This document shows positions 53,968-63,611 of a DNA stretch of 64,000 bases, piece after piece. The notes below the pieces were generated by a model that saw only the letters and a list, made by a program, of their open reading frames with translations, searched no databases and was not told where the DNA came from. The DNA is taken from positions 156,001 to 220,000 of the forward strand of contig NZ_LSGP01000020.1 of the NCBI RefSeq assembly GCF_001611555.1, given 5' to 3'. Both the position numbers and the translations under genes were made by a program. Source of the DNA: Anaerosporomusa subterranea. GTDB taxonomy: Bacteria; Bacillota; Negativicutes; Sporomusales; Acetonemataceae. Position 1 is the stretch's first letter; each line of letters starts with the position of its first letter.

Positions 53968-55521
53968 TTGGGACATGTTAAGTCATTAGTAGTCGCAGGC
54001 TCTTATCGTGATTCAGTATTTTTAATGAAAGTCTCCAGCCAATTAAGCCAGTTAGCCGGTGTTGAAATGGCTTCTGTGATGATGGCTACAGAGCGGAACA
54101 AAGAATTGTTTCAGACGGCAGGCTTGATGACAGTGCAAATTCAAAATGCCAAACCGGATGATCTGGCTATTTCTCTGATTGCGCAAACCCAAGAACAGGC
54201 AGAGGCGGGGATACATGTTGCTGTAGACATGATTTCTACCTCCAATCAAGAGAAAAAGCAGTCTAATGGCAGCAAAACTCCTGAACGGTTGGAACAGGCA
54301 CTCGCTGCTGATTCAGGACGCAACATGGCGCTGATTTCAGTGGCTGGTGATTATGCGGCCTATGAAGCAGCCAAAGCGTTGCGCAACAATCTGGATGTCA
54401 TGTTGTATAGCGATAATATCAGTATAGCTGATGAACGCAGATTAAAAGAAATGGCGCGGGATACCGGGAGAATTGTCATGGGGCCTGACTGCGGCACGGC
54501 AATCATCAATGGTGTCCCCCTGGCGTTTGCCAATAATGTAGCTGAAGGCTGTATTGGCGTGGTTGGCGCCTCCGGTACAGGTACCCAGGAAGTAACATGT
54601 ATCATCGATCAAATGGGGCAGGGCATCAGTCAGGCTATCGGCACTGGCGGGCGCGATCTCAAGCAAGAAGTCGGCGGTATAAGCTTTATCACAGGACTTC
54701 AATACCTTATTCAGCATGATGCCACCAAGGTTATTGTACTGATTTCAAAACCTCCGCATGATTCGGTCAGAGCCAAGATTGCCGAGCTAATTCAGCAAAC
54801 AACAAAGCCGGTGGTTGTGCACTATGTAGGCAGTGACGACTATGGACTGGAAACAGCAGCTGGAGCAAAAACAGCGGCGACACTGGCGCACACGGCGTTG
54901 TTGGCGGTCAAGCTGGCTGGCGGTATTGCAGCCTCTCTCATTGATGACGCTGTTTATCAGCAGAAAGTACAGGATGCTGTTGATAAAGCGACAGATGGCA
55001 GGTTCCTAAGAGGTATTTTCGGCGGCGGCACTTTATGCTATGAAGCTCTAGATATCTTTGGGAAAGTAATCGATCCTGCCAGCATTTATTCCAACATTCC
55101 ATTGAAGAACATGAACCGCTTGGCTAATCTGCAACGCAGCATCGGGCATACCTTTTTAGACATGGGCGAAGATGAATTTACGGTTGGCAAACCGCATCCG
55201 ATGATTGATCCGACAAGCAAACATAAGCGTATTGCCGAAGAACTGGCCGATCCTCAGGTTGCTGTCGTCCTGTTTGATGTAGTCATTGGTCATGGTGCTT
55301 TCCCGGATCAGGCTGGTGATTTAGCCGGTATTATCAAGACAGCCGGCAAAAAACACAGCCTGCCGTGTCTGATTGCCTCTGTAACTGGCACTGAAAAAGA
55401 TGTTCCCAGTCGCAGCGACCAGATCAAAAAACTGCAGGATGCTGGCGTAATTATCCTGCCGTCTAATGATTTAGCGGCAAAACTGGCATGCGATGTTATA
55501 CAAACAAGGGAAAGGGGCTAG
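53968..55521 (+). CDS. fdrA: FdrA family protein (acyl-CoA synthetase-like fold)
   Basis: 517 residues with succinyl-CoA-synthetase-like Rossmann domains: ISVAGDYAAYEAAKALR, VMGPDCGTAIINGVPLAFAN and GVVGASGTGTQEVTC. In E. coli fdrA is in the allantoin region with ylbE, ylbF and a carbamate kinase gene, and is linked to carbamoyl transfer from oxamate. The same neighbours follow here except ylbF. Start TTG 53968 follows AGGAGGG with seven bases of spacing; ATG 53938 has no ribosome site. Confidence 0.88.
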   Translation: MGHVKSLVVAGSYRDSVFLMKVSSQLSQLAGVEMASVMMATERNKELFQTAGLMTVQIQNAKPDDLAISLIAQTQEQAEAGIHVAVDMISTSNQEKKQSNGSKTPERLEQALAADSGRNMALISVAGDYAAYEAAKALRNNLDVMLYSDNISIADERRLKEMARDTGRIVMGPDCGTAIINGVPLAFANNVAEGCIGVVGASGTGTQEVTCIIDQMGQGISQAIGTGGRDLKQEVGGISFITGLQYLIQHDATKVIVLISKPPHDSVRAKIAELIQQTTKPVVVHYVGSDDYGLETAAGAKTAATLAHTALLAVKLAGGIAASLIDDAVYQQKVQDAVDKATDGRFLRGIFGGGTLCYEALDIFGKVIDPASIYSNIPLKNMNRLANLQRSIGHTFLDMGEDEFTVGKPHPMIDPTSKHKRIAEELADPQVAVVLFDVVIGHGAFPDQAGDLAGIIKTAGKKHSLPCLIASVTGTEKDVPSRSDQIKKLQDAGVIILPSNDLAAKLACDVIQTRERG

Positions 55522-55526
55522 TGCAA

Positions 55527-56963
55527 ATGGCGGCAAAAGGACTCTTTACAGAAAAGCCAAATGTGGTGAATATCGGCCTCGAACATTTCACTGAGGCATT
55601 TAAACAAAACGGCACTGAATACTGCCACTTAAACTGGAAGCCTCCTGCCGGAGGAGATAAAGAGTTGATTGATATCCTCTTCAAACTCAAGTCCCTGCCC
55701 TGTGATGAGAACGGGTTAACTGTGGTTGACCGCGCCAATCGTGAAGCGCATGAGCGTCTTAAAGCCGGCCAGGCAGTCATGGTCGGCATAAAAACGGCAA
55801 ATGAAGCATTTCCCGGCATGAAGAAAAACATGATTTTTCATGCCGGCCCCCCTGTTCAGTGGCAAGATATGTGCGGACCGATGCGCGCTGCCTTTATTGG
55901 CGCTATCCGCTATGAGGGTTTAGCGAAAACAGAAGCAGACGCTATCAAGCTGATGGATGAGGGCGGCATCGATTATGGCCCTAATCATCATCACCAGGCA
56001 GTCGGTCCAATGACAGGCATTATTAGTTACTCGATGCCGGTATTTGTTGTCAAGAACATTACCTTTGGCAATTATGCATATTGCACGATCAATGAGGGAC
56101 TGGGTAAGGTCATGCGATTCGGCGCCAATAGCGACGCAGTCATCAAACACTTGAAGTGGCTGGAAATGGTTCTTGCGCCAGTGTTGGATGAAGCGATTGC
56201 CATGGCAGGCGGCGTCAAGCTGAACCCGATCATGGCGCAAGCGTTGGCTATGGGTGACGAAATGCATCAACGCAATGTGGCGGCCAGTCTGCAGTTCTAT
56301 AAGCAAATAGCTGGCGAATTGGCAGAAGTGGTCAAGGATCATGGGCAGTCCAGGAAGATCGTAGAATTTGTCGTCAAAGGCAATGAGCAGTTTTTCCTGA
56401 ATATAGCGATGGCTGCCGCGAAATCGATTATGGATCCCACACGAGATATTCCTTACAGTACGATGGTTACCTGCATGAGCCGCAATGGAGTGGAATTCGG
56501 GATTCAAGTCAGCGGTTTGGGCTCCCAATGGTTTACCGGACCCTGCAATGAGGTGCAAGGCATGTATTTCCCAGGGTTTACAAAAGAGGACGCAAACCTG
56601 GACATGGGAGACAGCTCGATTACGGAATGTATCGGCATCGGTGGCATGGCCATGGGATGCGCCCCGGCGGTTGTTAATTTTGTTGGCGCCGGCTCGGTAG
56701 AGGACGCTATACAATACAGCCTCACCATGGGTGATATTGTGATTGACCGCAATCCGAACATGCCAATGCCGAATCTCGATTTTAAGGGCGTAGCCGCCGG
56801 TATTGACATTTGCAAGGTAGTTGAAACCGGCATATTGCCGATTATCAACACGGGCGTTGCACACAAGCAGCCGGGAGTAGGCCAAATCGGCGCAGGTATC
56901 GTGAATCCGCCGATGGCTGCTTTTGTTAAAGCGCTCAAAGCGTTTCCACTTGATGGCGAATAA
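55527..56963 (+). CDS. DUF1116 family protein (YlbE-like)
   Basis: 478 residues. It shows the features of YlbE proteins, including PPVQWQDMCGPMRAA, the MTGIISYSMPVF stretch and GGMAMGCAPAVVNFVG. It is encoded directly after fdrA, as in the E. coli allantoin region, where the products are thought to act together in carbamoyl transfer. ATG 55527 lies nine bases after GAAAGGGG; GTG 55521 would be too close. Confidence 0.88.
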   Translation: MAAKGLFTEKPNVVNIGLEHFTEAFKQNGTEYCHLNWKPPAGGDKELIDILFKLKSLPCDENGLTVVDRANREAHERLKAGQAVMVGIKTANEAFPGMKKNMIFHAGPPVQWQDMCGPMRAAFIGAIRYEGLAKTEADAIKLMDEGGIDYGPNHHHQAVGPMTGIISYSMPVFVVKNITFGNYAYCTINEGLGKVMRFGANSDAVIKHLKWLEMVLAPVLDEAIAMAGGVKLNPIMAQALAMGDEMHQRNVAASLQFYKQIAGELAEVVKDHGQSRKIVEFVVKGNEQFFLNIAMAAAKSIMDPTRDIPYSTMVTCMSRNGVEFGIQVSGLGSQWFTGPCNEVQGMYFPGFTKEDANLDMGDSSITECIGIGGMAMGCAPAVVNFVGAGSVEDAIQYSLTMGDIVIDRNPNMPMPNLDFKGVAAGIDICKVVETGILPIINTGVAHKQPGVGQIGAGIVNPPMAAFVKALKAFPLDGE

Positions 56964-56981
56964 CAGGCATGAGGTGAAACA

Positions 56982-57923
56982 ATGCCAGAACAGACGCTGA
57001 TAGTTGTCGCTATTGGCGGCAACGCAATCACCAAGGAAAACCAAAAAGGCACACTCGATGAGATGGTAAAAAATATCGAAATAGGCCTGTCTGGAGTTGT
57101 CAATCTGATTGCCAGTGGGAACAACGTCGTATTGACTCATGGGAATGGGCCGCAGGTAGGCAATATTTTGTTGCAGGTTGAAGCGGCTAAAGAAACTATC
57201 CCTCCCATGCCGTTAGATGTTTGCGGAGCAGAGAGTCAAGGACAACTTGGTTATCTCATCCAGCGTTCATGCCTCAATGGACTTAAGCAGCGAGGCGTAA
57301 AGCGCGATGTTGTCACCGTGCTAACACACGTGATGGTTGATCCGCGCGATTCTGCTTTTCTTCACCCCACGAAACCGATTGGTCCGTTTTTAACCAAAGA
57401 GGCTGCTGAAATTGCGACCGCTAAAAAAGGTTTTATATTTGCTGAGGATAGCGGGAGAGGATATCGAAGAATTGTCCCATCGCCCAAGCCGATCAGTATC
57501 ATTGAAAAGTCAGCAATTGAAGAATTGGCTAAGGCAGGGAAGGTTGTTATCGCCTGCGGCGGTGGCGGTATTCCGGTTATTGAAGGCCCAACCGGAGATC
57601 TAGAAGGTGTAGAGGCTGTCATTGACAAAGACTTCGCTTCTGCCGTTTTAGCTGAAGAAATTCATGCTGACATATTGGTCTTAGTCACAGGCGTAGATAA
57701 AGTCGCGATCAACTTCGGCAAGCCGGACGTTCGCTATCTGGATAAAATGACAGTTGCAGAAGCTCAGCTGTATTATGATCAAGGTCATTTCCCACCAGGC
57801 AGCATGGGACCGAAAATTGCGGCAGCAGTGGCCTTTGTCCGCAGCAGCGGCAATACTGCGCTGATTACATCACTAGAACAAATTCAACATGGACTGGAGG
57901 GGGGGACGGTAATAACGCCATAA
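56982..57923 (+). CDS. arcC: Carbamate kinase
   Basis: 313 residues, full length. It carries VVAIGGNAI at the N-terminus, THGNGPQVGN, and the ATP-site IACGGGGIPV and GSMGPKI. The enzyme converts carbamoyl phosphate and ADP to ATP, ammonia and carbon dioxide. Its place after fdrA and DUF1116 points to ATP recovery from a carbamoylated catabolite. TGAGGTGAAAC precedes ATG 56982. Confidence 0.95.
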   Translation: MPEQTLIVVAIGGNAITKENQKGTLDEMVKNIEIGLSGVVNLIASGNNVVLTHGNGPQVGNILLQVEAAKETIPPMPLDVCGAESQGQLGYLIQRSCLNGLKQRGVKRDVVTVLTHVMVDPRDSAFLHPTKPIGPFLTKEAAEIATAKKGFIFAEDSGRGYRRIVPSPKPISIIEKSAIEELAKAGKVVIACGGGGIPVIEGPTGDLEGVEAVIDKDFASAVLAEEIHADILVLVTGVDKVAINFGKPDVRYLDKMTVAEAQLYYDQGHFPPGSMGPKIAAAVAFVRSSGNTALITSLEQIQHGLEGGTVITP

Positions 57924-57968
57924 AAAGCGTATCTGGTCTCACTAATAATGAGTAAGGGAGAGATTTAC

Positions 57969-59219
57969 TTGATAAATGCATTAATTAGTGTGTTGCCTCT
58001 CATTGTTATTCTTGTGCTCTTGTTCAAACGGGTAAACATGATTGCCGCCGGCTTGGTAGGAGGTATTCTCGCCATGCTGATCGGCGGTATCTCGCTCGCA
58101 GCTGCGAACAAGATTTTCCTCGACACTATGCCGCTGCTGCTGACCATCATGGTTCCTATCATCAATTCGGCTATCGCATTTGCTGTGTTCAAATCCGGCG
58201 GTTACACCTCCGCTCTTACGCTGATGAATCGAGCTGTGAACGGGCGCGTCGAGATGATGGCTGTCTTTATCGTATTTTTGCAGGCTGCTGCCACCTATAT
58301 GTCAGGAATCGGCGGCGGCACCGCTGTCGTTCTCGCGCCGCTGGCATTTGCCGCAGTTGGCGTTATTCCCGAGGTCATCGCCGGCATGTCGATCGCGGCT
58401 GCCGTTTCGTTCACCACTTCACCGGCATCGCTCGAATCCAGTATCTATTCTAAACTGACCGGAGTAGGGGTACAGGATTATGTGAGTTTTATGCGGCCAT
58501 ACTGGATAATTTTCTCTCTGATTGCACTCGGCATTGCTTACTATGGAGCGAAAAAACGCGGCGTGCTGGTGCAACCGGGATCGCCGGTTGAGCAAAATAC
58601 ATCGACTGATGCTGAGCTATGGCGTACTACGCTTCCCGCTATATTCCTGCTGTTCTCCGTGCTGGCGGGGCCTTTCGTCAATAAGGCGGTGGGCATGCCG
58701 TTGCTCAGCCCGCTTGTGTACAGCATTACGACTATTCTGTTAATTGCTGTTTGCACCAAGATGAAGATAAATGATTCGTTCAATGCTCTGATGGATGGCT
58801 CAAGCTATATCCTGACCCGACTGTTCGGTGTTGGCTTCTTTCTGACCTTTATCTACATGATTGAAAAGATTGGTGCATTCAAAACCATCGCGAGCATCGC
58901 CCAGGCCGCTCCCGACTGGTTGATGAACCCTGCCGCTGTGCTGGCCGGTTTCCTGATTGGTGTGCCGGCTGGAGCGTACGTCGGAACCGTTTTGGCTATG
59001 ATTATTCCGGTAACCGTTGCACTCAAGTTCTCGCCGCTTTCTATGGGTTTTGTAGTCATGGGCGTCGGGCTTGGCAGTCAGATGAGTTTCGTTAACATTA
59101 CCATGCAAGCTCTGTCATCTGGCTTCCAGATACCGATTGAGCAGGTGTCCAAGGGCAATTCGCCCTGGGTTCTGATGTGTATGGCCATTCTCCTGGTTAT
59201 GTCACTGGTATTGGTGTAG
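57969..59219 (+). CDS. Multi-pass transporter, probable uptake of the cluster's substrate
   Basis: 416 residues with about 11-12 membrane helices and a cytoplasmic loop near 195-220. GIGGGTAVVLAPLAFAAVG and GVPAGAYVGTVLAMIIP resemble ion-transporter-superfamily carriers for organic anions, but no exact family is recognised. Start TTG 57969 follows AAGGGAGAG by six bases; ATG 57948 has no site. It lies between carbamate kinase and amidohydrolase in one operon. Confidence 0.75.
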   Translation: MINALISVLPLIVILVLLFKRVNMIAAGLVGGILAMLIGGISLAAANKIFLDTMPLLLTIMVPIINSAIAFAVFKSGGYTSALTLMNRAVNGRVEMMAVFIVFLQAAATYMSGIGGGTAVVLAPLAFAAVGVIPEVIAGMSIAAAVSFTTSPASLESSIYSKLTGVGVQDYVSFMRPYWIIFSLIALGIAYYGAKKRGVLVQPGSPVEQNTSTDAELWRTTLPAIFLLFSVLAGPFVNKAVGMPLLSPLVYSITTILLIAVCTKMKINDSFNALMDGSSYILTRLFGVGFFLTFIYMIEKIGAFKTIASIAQAAPDWLMNPAAVLAGFLIGVPAGAYVGTVLAMIIPVTVALKFSPLSMGFVVMGVGLGSQMSFVNITMQALSSGFQIPIEQVSKGNSPWVLMCMAILLVMSLVLV

Positions 59220-59248
59220 TATAAACAATGGTTAGAGGGGTGAAGAGT

Positions 59249-60478
59249 ATGGATATTATCTTGAGAAAAGTAAGGTTGGAAGACAATCAGCCACTGGTTG
59301 ATGTAGGGCTTTGCGCGGGGAAAATCGCCGCCATTGCGCCAGAACTCGGCATGGACGCTGCCGAGATCATCGAGGCCGACGGGAGAGTGCTCATTCCAGG
59401 TCTGGTCGAAAGTCATCTGCATCTGGATAAAGCATTGATTGCCGATCGTAAACCTAATCGTTCCGGTACACTGCAAGAGGCAATAACGGTTACTGCTGCG
59501 CTTAAGCCTTCATTTACAAAGGAAGATGTGAGGGAACGCGCTGAAAAGGCATTGCAAATGATTATCAAGAATGGCGCTACCCATGTACGCACGCATTCGG
59601 AGTTTGACCCGGCCGGCGGCTTTACCGGTTTTAAGGTTATTCTTGAACTCAAAGAAAAGTATAAGCATGTTATCGACATGCAGGTGGTTGCCTTCCCACA
59701 GGAGGGCATTATGAAAGCCCCCGGCACCGAAGCCATGATGCATGAAGCCGTTAAAATGGGAGCCGATGTAGTCGGCGGAATTCCCTATAATGATTTTTCT
59801 GCCAACGATCATATTGACCTAGTTTTCGAGATTGCTAAAAAGTATCAGATGCCGCTTGATTTCCACCAGGATTTTAAGGATGATATTGCCGGAACGTCAA
59901 TCGAGTACCTGTGCAGAAAAACCATTGCTGAAGGTTATCAAGGCAGGGTAAGCGTCGGCCATATGACCAGTTTAGGAGCATTTCCTCCCGACCAGTTGCA
60001 TCCACTGTTGGAATTGATGGCTGAGGCGCAGATTAACGTCATGTGTTTACCGGCGACAGATTTACATCTGGGCGGACGGAACGATACCTATAATGTGCGC
60101 CGCGCTTTGACGCCGGTGCGTGCGCTGAACAAAGCGGGCGTAAATGTCTGTCTGGGTTCCAATAATATTCGCAATGCGTTTACGCCATATGGTAACGGCG
60201 ACTTATTCCAAATCGCCATGCTAGCCATTCCCACCGCGCACCTAGGCGGCGCTGATGATCTGCCTAGTGTGCTGCCGATGATTACAACCCGCGTGGCTAA
60301 GGCGCTGAATATTAGCAACTATGGATTAAAAGAGGGCTGCAATGCCGACGTGGTGCTTCTGGATACCAAAAAGGTCAGCGACGCCATCATCGACTTGCCG
60401 GATAAGCTGTATGTCATCAAAGGCGGCAAGGTCATTATCAAGACGCAGCGGCAAACGGAAAGAAGATACTCAATTTAA
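59249..60478 (+). CDS. Cytosine-deaminase-like amidohydrolase
   Basis: 409 residues. Amidohydrolase barrel with metal motif ESHLHLDKAL (near residue 53), THSEFDP, FHQDF and SVGHMTSLG. Where CodA has GHDDV carrying a metal-binding Asp, this protein reads GSNNIRNAFTPYGNGD, so Asn stands at that position. The group includes deaminases and ring-opening enzymes acting on N-heterocycles. Its operon place suggests it acts on the imported compound. ATG 59249 follows AGAGGGG. Confidence 0.82.
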   Translation: MDIILRKVRLEDNQPLVDVGLCAGKIAAIAPELGMDAAEIIEADGRVLIPGLVESHLHLDKALIADRKPNRSGTLQEAITVTAALKPSFTKEDVRERAEKALQMIIKNGATHVRTHSEFDPAGGFTGFKVILELKEKYKHVIDMQVVAFPQEGIMKAPGTEAMMHEAVKMGADVVGGIPYNDFSANDHIDLVFEIAKKYQMPLDFHQDFKDDIAGTSIEYLCRKTIAEGYQGRVSVGHMTSLGAFPPDQLHPLLELMAEAQINVMCLPATDLHLGGRNDTYNVRRALTPVRALNKAGVNVCLGSNNIRNAFTPYGNGDLFQIAMLAIPTAHLGGADDLPSVLPMITTRVAKALNISNYGLKEGCNADVVLLDTKKVSDAIIDLPDKLYVIKGGKVIIKTQRQTERRYSI

Positions 60479-60483
60479 TTAAG

Positions 60484-60524
60484 AATGGGGCTATGCCGAA
60501 ACGCAGTTTCTGCATAGCCCATTC
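60484..60524 (+). terminator. Terminator of the PucR-controlled operon
   Basis: ATGGGGCTATGC and GCATAGCCCAT arms with a GAAAC/GTTTC inner stem. There is no long T run. Confidence 0.6.
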
Positions 60525-60530
60525 CCCAGA

Positions 60531-60690
60531 CCGTTGATAAACGCCCATCTGCGTTGGTACCCGCAAGGGGTATGCCGCCAACACTAAGGCGCTAAAGCGC
60601 CAAGAGTTGCGCAATAGGCCCGCCACCCCATTGCTAGCGTACCCTTAAGTACGCATCGCTGCTGGGTCGGCGGGCCTGCCTAGTGATGCT
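60531..60690. repeat. Dispersed repeat family B, copy 4 (inverted)
   Basis: Reads AAACGCCCATCTGCGTTGG and later TAAGGCGCTAAAGCGCCAAG, the latter identical to 30418-30437. Terminal repeats are poorly preserved. Bases 60691-60855 show nothing else. Confidence 0.65.
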
Positions 60691-60855
60691 ACTCCGTTTT
60701 CCTGCGTCAGTTAGTTGCTAGTCTCATAGGTAACAACATCTTGACATTTCTAAACGGTCTGAAACAGGGTTTCTCGACAAACTGAAGAATGGAAATCTAG
60801 TGGTTTAGAACCTTTGACATAGCACTAGGGCTCTTTTCCCTCGTAGAGCCAATAG

Positions 60856-61752
60856 TCACTCTGCAGTTTCAGGCTGCTTTCGTCCAATATGTAGGCCCGC
60901 ATAAATGATTGCCGCCCCTAATGCTTGGATCAGGCCGAAGGCTTCGCCCAACAACAGATAACTAATCAGAATCGCAAACACTGGTGCCAGGTTGTTGAAC
61001 AATGACGCTTTGGCGCTGCCGACTACGCCAACGCCCCATACCCAGAGAATGTTGCCGATCCATAAAGGAAAGACTCCTGAGTAAATGATGCCGCCCCAAG
61101 CAGATAAAGCTACCTGACTCCAGTCAGCCACGATCATTGACGGTAGAGCGATCAACGCAAACAATGCGGTGGTTATGGCAAACACGCAGGCATTAATCTG
61201 ATAAGGTGAATACTTCTCAGTCAGTTTACGGGAGAAGACTGTGTAATAGCCGTACCCGCATTGCGCGCACAGGAGAAAAGCGGCGCCAACAAGATGGTCG
61301 CCTGCCAAGCTTAGTTCTTGGCCTGAGCCTAAAACAATTACGATCACGCCCAGCAAAGTTAAGGCGATACTGATCATGATTCTTCGTGTAATTCGTTCTA
61401 AGCCGGTAATGGCATTAATGATTGCGACAGAAATTGGTAGCATTCCCAGCAATAATGAAGTATTACCAGCCGTAGTCCGGGTTACGCCAAGTGTAAGGAA
61501 AATCTGAAAGACAAAAAAGCCGAATGCACTAATCTTAAATAAGGCGGGTACGTCTTCTCGCCGCAACGGTTGAGACGATTTGCGAAGCAGGGCAAGAGCG
61601 CTGGATAAGATACAAGCGACCATCATGCGCATGGCGTTAAAGGACATCGGGTCGATATACTGCAGGCTCCACTTCATAACTGGCGGATTTGAGCCCCAGA
61701 CAAACGCGACAAAGATTAGAATGTATTCGGCGTAAATAGGACTTAGTTTCAT
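60856..61752 (-). CDS. EamA/DMT-family transporter
   Basis: 298 residues, ten hydrophobic helices in two five-helix EamA repeats. It opens AEYILIFVAFVWGSNPPVMKW with the usual GSNP motif, and the second repeat ends in LLGEAFGLIQALGAAIIYAG. Such proteins export or import small metabolites. ATG 61752 is chosen over an upstream in-frame start because AAAGGAAA lies seven bases before it. Confidence 0.9.
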   Translation of the reverse strand: MKLSPIYAEYILIFVAFVWGSNPPVMKWSLQYIDPMSFNAMRMMVACILSSALALLRKSSQPLRREDVPALFKISAFGFFVFQIFLTLGVTRTTAGNTSLLLGMLPISVAIINAITGLERITRRIMISIALTLLGVIVIVLGSGQELSLAGDHLVGAAFLLCAQCGYGYYTVFSRKLTEKYSPYQINACVFAITTALFALIALPSMIVADWSQVALSAWGGIIYSGVFPLWIGNILWVWGVGVVGSAKASLFNNLAPVFAILISYLLLGEAFGLIQALGAAIIYAGLHIGRKQPETAE

Positions 61753-61823
61753 TAGCGGGTTTCCTTTCACAGCTGAATGTAATCTGATTTCCACATGGCT
61801 GACAGAAATCCTGCCCGCCACTT

Positions 61824-61859
61824 CTGCATTCATAATGCGTAGGTCGATGGTTCGCCGAT
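61824..61859 (+). pseudogene. tRNA-Thr fragment
   Basis: GCATTCATAATGCGTAGGTC followed by GATGGTTCG repeats the anticodon and T arms of the intact tRNA-Thr that starts 47 bases downstream, with a few changes. The 5' half is missing. Confidence 0.75.
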
Positions 61860-61860
61860 A

Positions 61861-61889
61861 TTGACTTTACGAACGCTACGCAGTATACT
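61861..61889 (+). promoter_or_regulatory. Promoter of tRNA-Thr
   Basis: TTGACT (61861-61866), 17 bases, TATACT (61884-61889), directly after the tRNA fragment. Confidence 0.8.
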
Positions 61890-61905
61890 ATATAACGTAT
61901 TATAC

Positions 61906-61981
<76 letters not shown>

Positions 61982-61987
61982 AGAAAA

Positions 61988-62021
61988 CGGGGTTCTAGCT
62001 ATTTGCTAGAATCTTTTTTCA
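61988..62021 (+). terminator. Terminator of tRNA-Thr
   Basis: GGTTCTAGCTA-ttt-GCTAGAATC followed by six T. Confidence 0.85.
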
Positions 62022-62090
62022 TATCCTCAAATCATCAAGTCTGCCAAACCCCATTACGACATATATACTAGTAAAGGGGGGAGTGCGTGT

Positions 62091-62393
62091 ATGTATGATA
62101 TTCTTGTCCGTAGTGCAGCCTATGTATGGGAGTTTACCAAAATCTTGTGGGAAGGCACGATTGGCTTCTTTGCCCCAGGCCAGTTCGGATTTCTGTTAAT
62201 TCTTTTTTGCGCAGTAGCGCTACTGGGTAAGTATGGAAGCAGAGCGTTGCAAAAGAGGTGCCTGTTCCGGACGACAAGGATATTCACACGAGTAGTTCAG
62301 GGATGTGGGGCTTTAATCATTTGCTTTGCTGCTTTTCAGGTGATTCAAGCCGTTTATCCGCTGGTGGTAAAAGCCGTAAGTGCAATTAAGTAG
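62091..62393 (+). CDS. Small two-helix membrane protein, unknown function
   Basis: 100 residues with hydrophobic segments near 31-46 and 73-92 and a basic loop between them. AAAGGGGGGAG precedes ATG 62091. It has its own terminator. No family recognised. Confidence 0.65.
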   Translation: MYDILVRSAAYVWEFTKILWEGTIGFFAPGQFGFLLILFCAVALLGKYGSRALQKRCLFRTTRIFTRVVQGCGALIICFAAFQVIQAVYPLVVKAVSAIK

Positions 62394-62417
62394 TTGCTAT
62401 ATAGAGAGAAATACAAT

Positions 62418-62450
62418 GAGGGCTCTAGCGATTGGCTAGGGCCCTTTTTC
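62418..62450 (+). terminator. Terminator after the two-helix protein
   Basis: GGGCTCTAGC and GCTAGGGCCC arms followed by five T. The region 62453-62705 then holds only a GC-rich CGAAGCGCGCAAGCTTCG-type inverted repeat. Confidence 0.75.
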
Positions 62451-62705
62451 GACCGTCTAAAGACTATAACAGTAGAAGTTCGTTAGCGCGAAGCCCGCGA
62501 AGCGCGCAAGCTTCGCAAAGCGGTATTTTTACTATATAAAATGCCTTTGCGCTCTTCGACTCTTCGCGATCACTTTAACCGCTATACGTTCTTCGTCCCT
62601 CCAAAGACACGTCAGTGGTCTTTCTTAACCATGTCAGAAGCTAGAGCAGGAAATTCCAGACCTGACAGGGAAAGCTCTACTTATCTATGTGTGGGAGGAT
62701 CAATT

Positions 62706-63611
62706 ATGCCGACAACATTAGACAATAAACTAGTGGTCGCGATTTCATCGCGGGCGTTGTTTGATTTAGATGAGAGCAACCGGCTGTTTGAGAACGAAGG
62801 GGTAGAAGCCTATGCCCGCTACCAAATGCAGCATGAAGAGGAGACATTGGATTGCGGTGTTGCCTTCCCGTTGATTCGACGGCTGTTGGCGTTACGTTAT
62901 CCGGAGACGCAAGAACCGGCGGTGGAGATCGTCTTGGTGTCAAAGAATGACCCCAACACCGGGCTGCGGGTTTTTAATTCCATTGAGCATCATCGGTTAG
63001 ATATCACACGGGCTGCCTTCACCAACGGCCGCTCGCCGTATCAATATCTCAGTGCCTTTCGAGCAGATCTGTTTTTGTCCGCTAACCCGGATGATGTACG
63101 GTTAGCACTGGCGAACGGTTATGCCAGTGCGACTATTTATACTGATTTGCAATTTACTGATGACGAAAGCGGTGAAATCCGAATCGCCTTTGACGGTGAT
63201 GCGGTAATTTTCAGTGATGAAGCTGAGCGGGTGTATCAAGAGCATGGGCTGGCAGAGTTCGTGCGACATGAAGTCGAGAAAAGTGACATCCCATTGCCGC
63301 CAGGACCGTTTAAGCCATTTCTTGAAGCGCTTAACAAAGTCCAGCGATCTTACCGCAACTCGGCGGAGATGCCGATCCGCACCGCGCTCGTGACGGCCCG
63401 CAGTGCGCCGTCCCATAAACGAGCGATTAAGACGCTGCGGTCTTGGGGAGTGCGCATTGATGAGGCGTTCTTCCTCGGCGGCTTAGACAAGGCGCCGATC
63501 TTGGATAAGTTTAAGCCGCATATATTCTTTGACGACCAACAGACGTATTGCCAAAGCGCGTCAAGAGTAGCGCCGACAGGGCATGTGCCGAGCGGCGTAA
63601 AGAATGAATAA
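62706..63611 (+). CDS. Cytosolic 5'-nucleotidase (NT5C1-like family)
   Basis: 301 residues. The aspartate-based phosphatase pattern is visible: VVAISSRALFDLDESNRLF, EIVLVSKNDPNTGLRVFNS, FLSANPDDVRLAL, IAFDGDAVIFSDEAE and HIFFDDQQTY. This matches bacterial homologues of the cytosolic 5'-nucleotidase family that dephosphorylate nucleoside monophosphates. ATG 62706 lies after GGGAGGA. An upstream in-frame extension has no ribosome site and overlaps repeat DNA. Confidence 0.88.
   Translation: MPTTLDNKLVVAISSRALFDLDESNRLFENEGVEAYARYQMQHEEETLDCGVAFPLIRRLLALRYPETQEPAVEIVLVSKNDPNTGLRVFNSIEHHRLDITRAAFTNGRSPYQYLSAFRADLFLSANPDDVRLALANGYASATIYTDLQFTDDESGEIRIAFDGDAVIFSDEAERVYQEHGLAEFVRHEVEKSDIPLPPGPFKPFLEALNKVQRSYRNSAEMPIRTALVTARSAPSHKRAIKTLRSWGVRIDEAFFLGGLDKAPILDKFKPHIFFDDQQTYCQSASRVAPTGHVPSGVKNE

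Noticed and set aside
55920-57140. 406-residue minus-strand open frame opposite the DUF1116 and arcC genes
   Set aside because: It is a shadow of two well-identified genes on the other strand, rich in His/Arg/Cys typical of antisense frames, and shows no domain.
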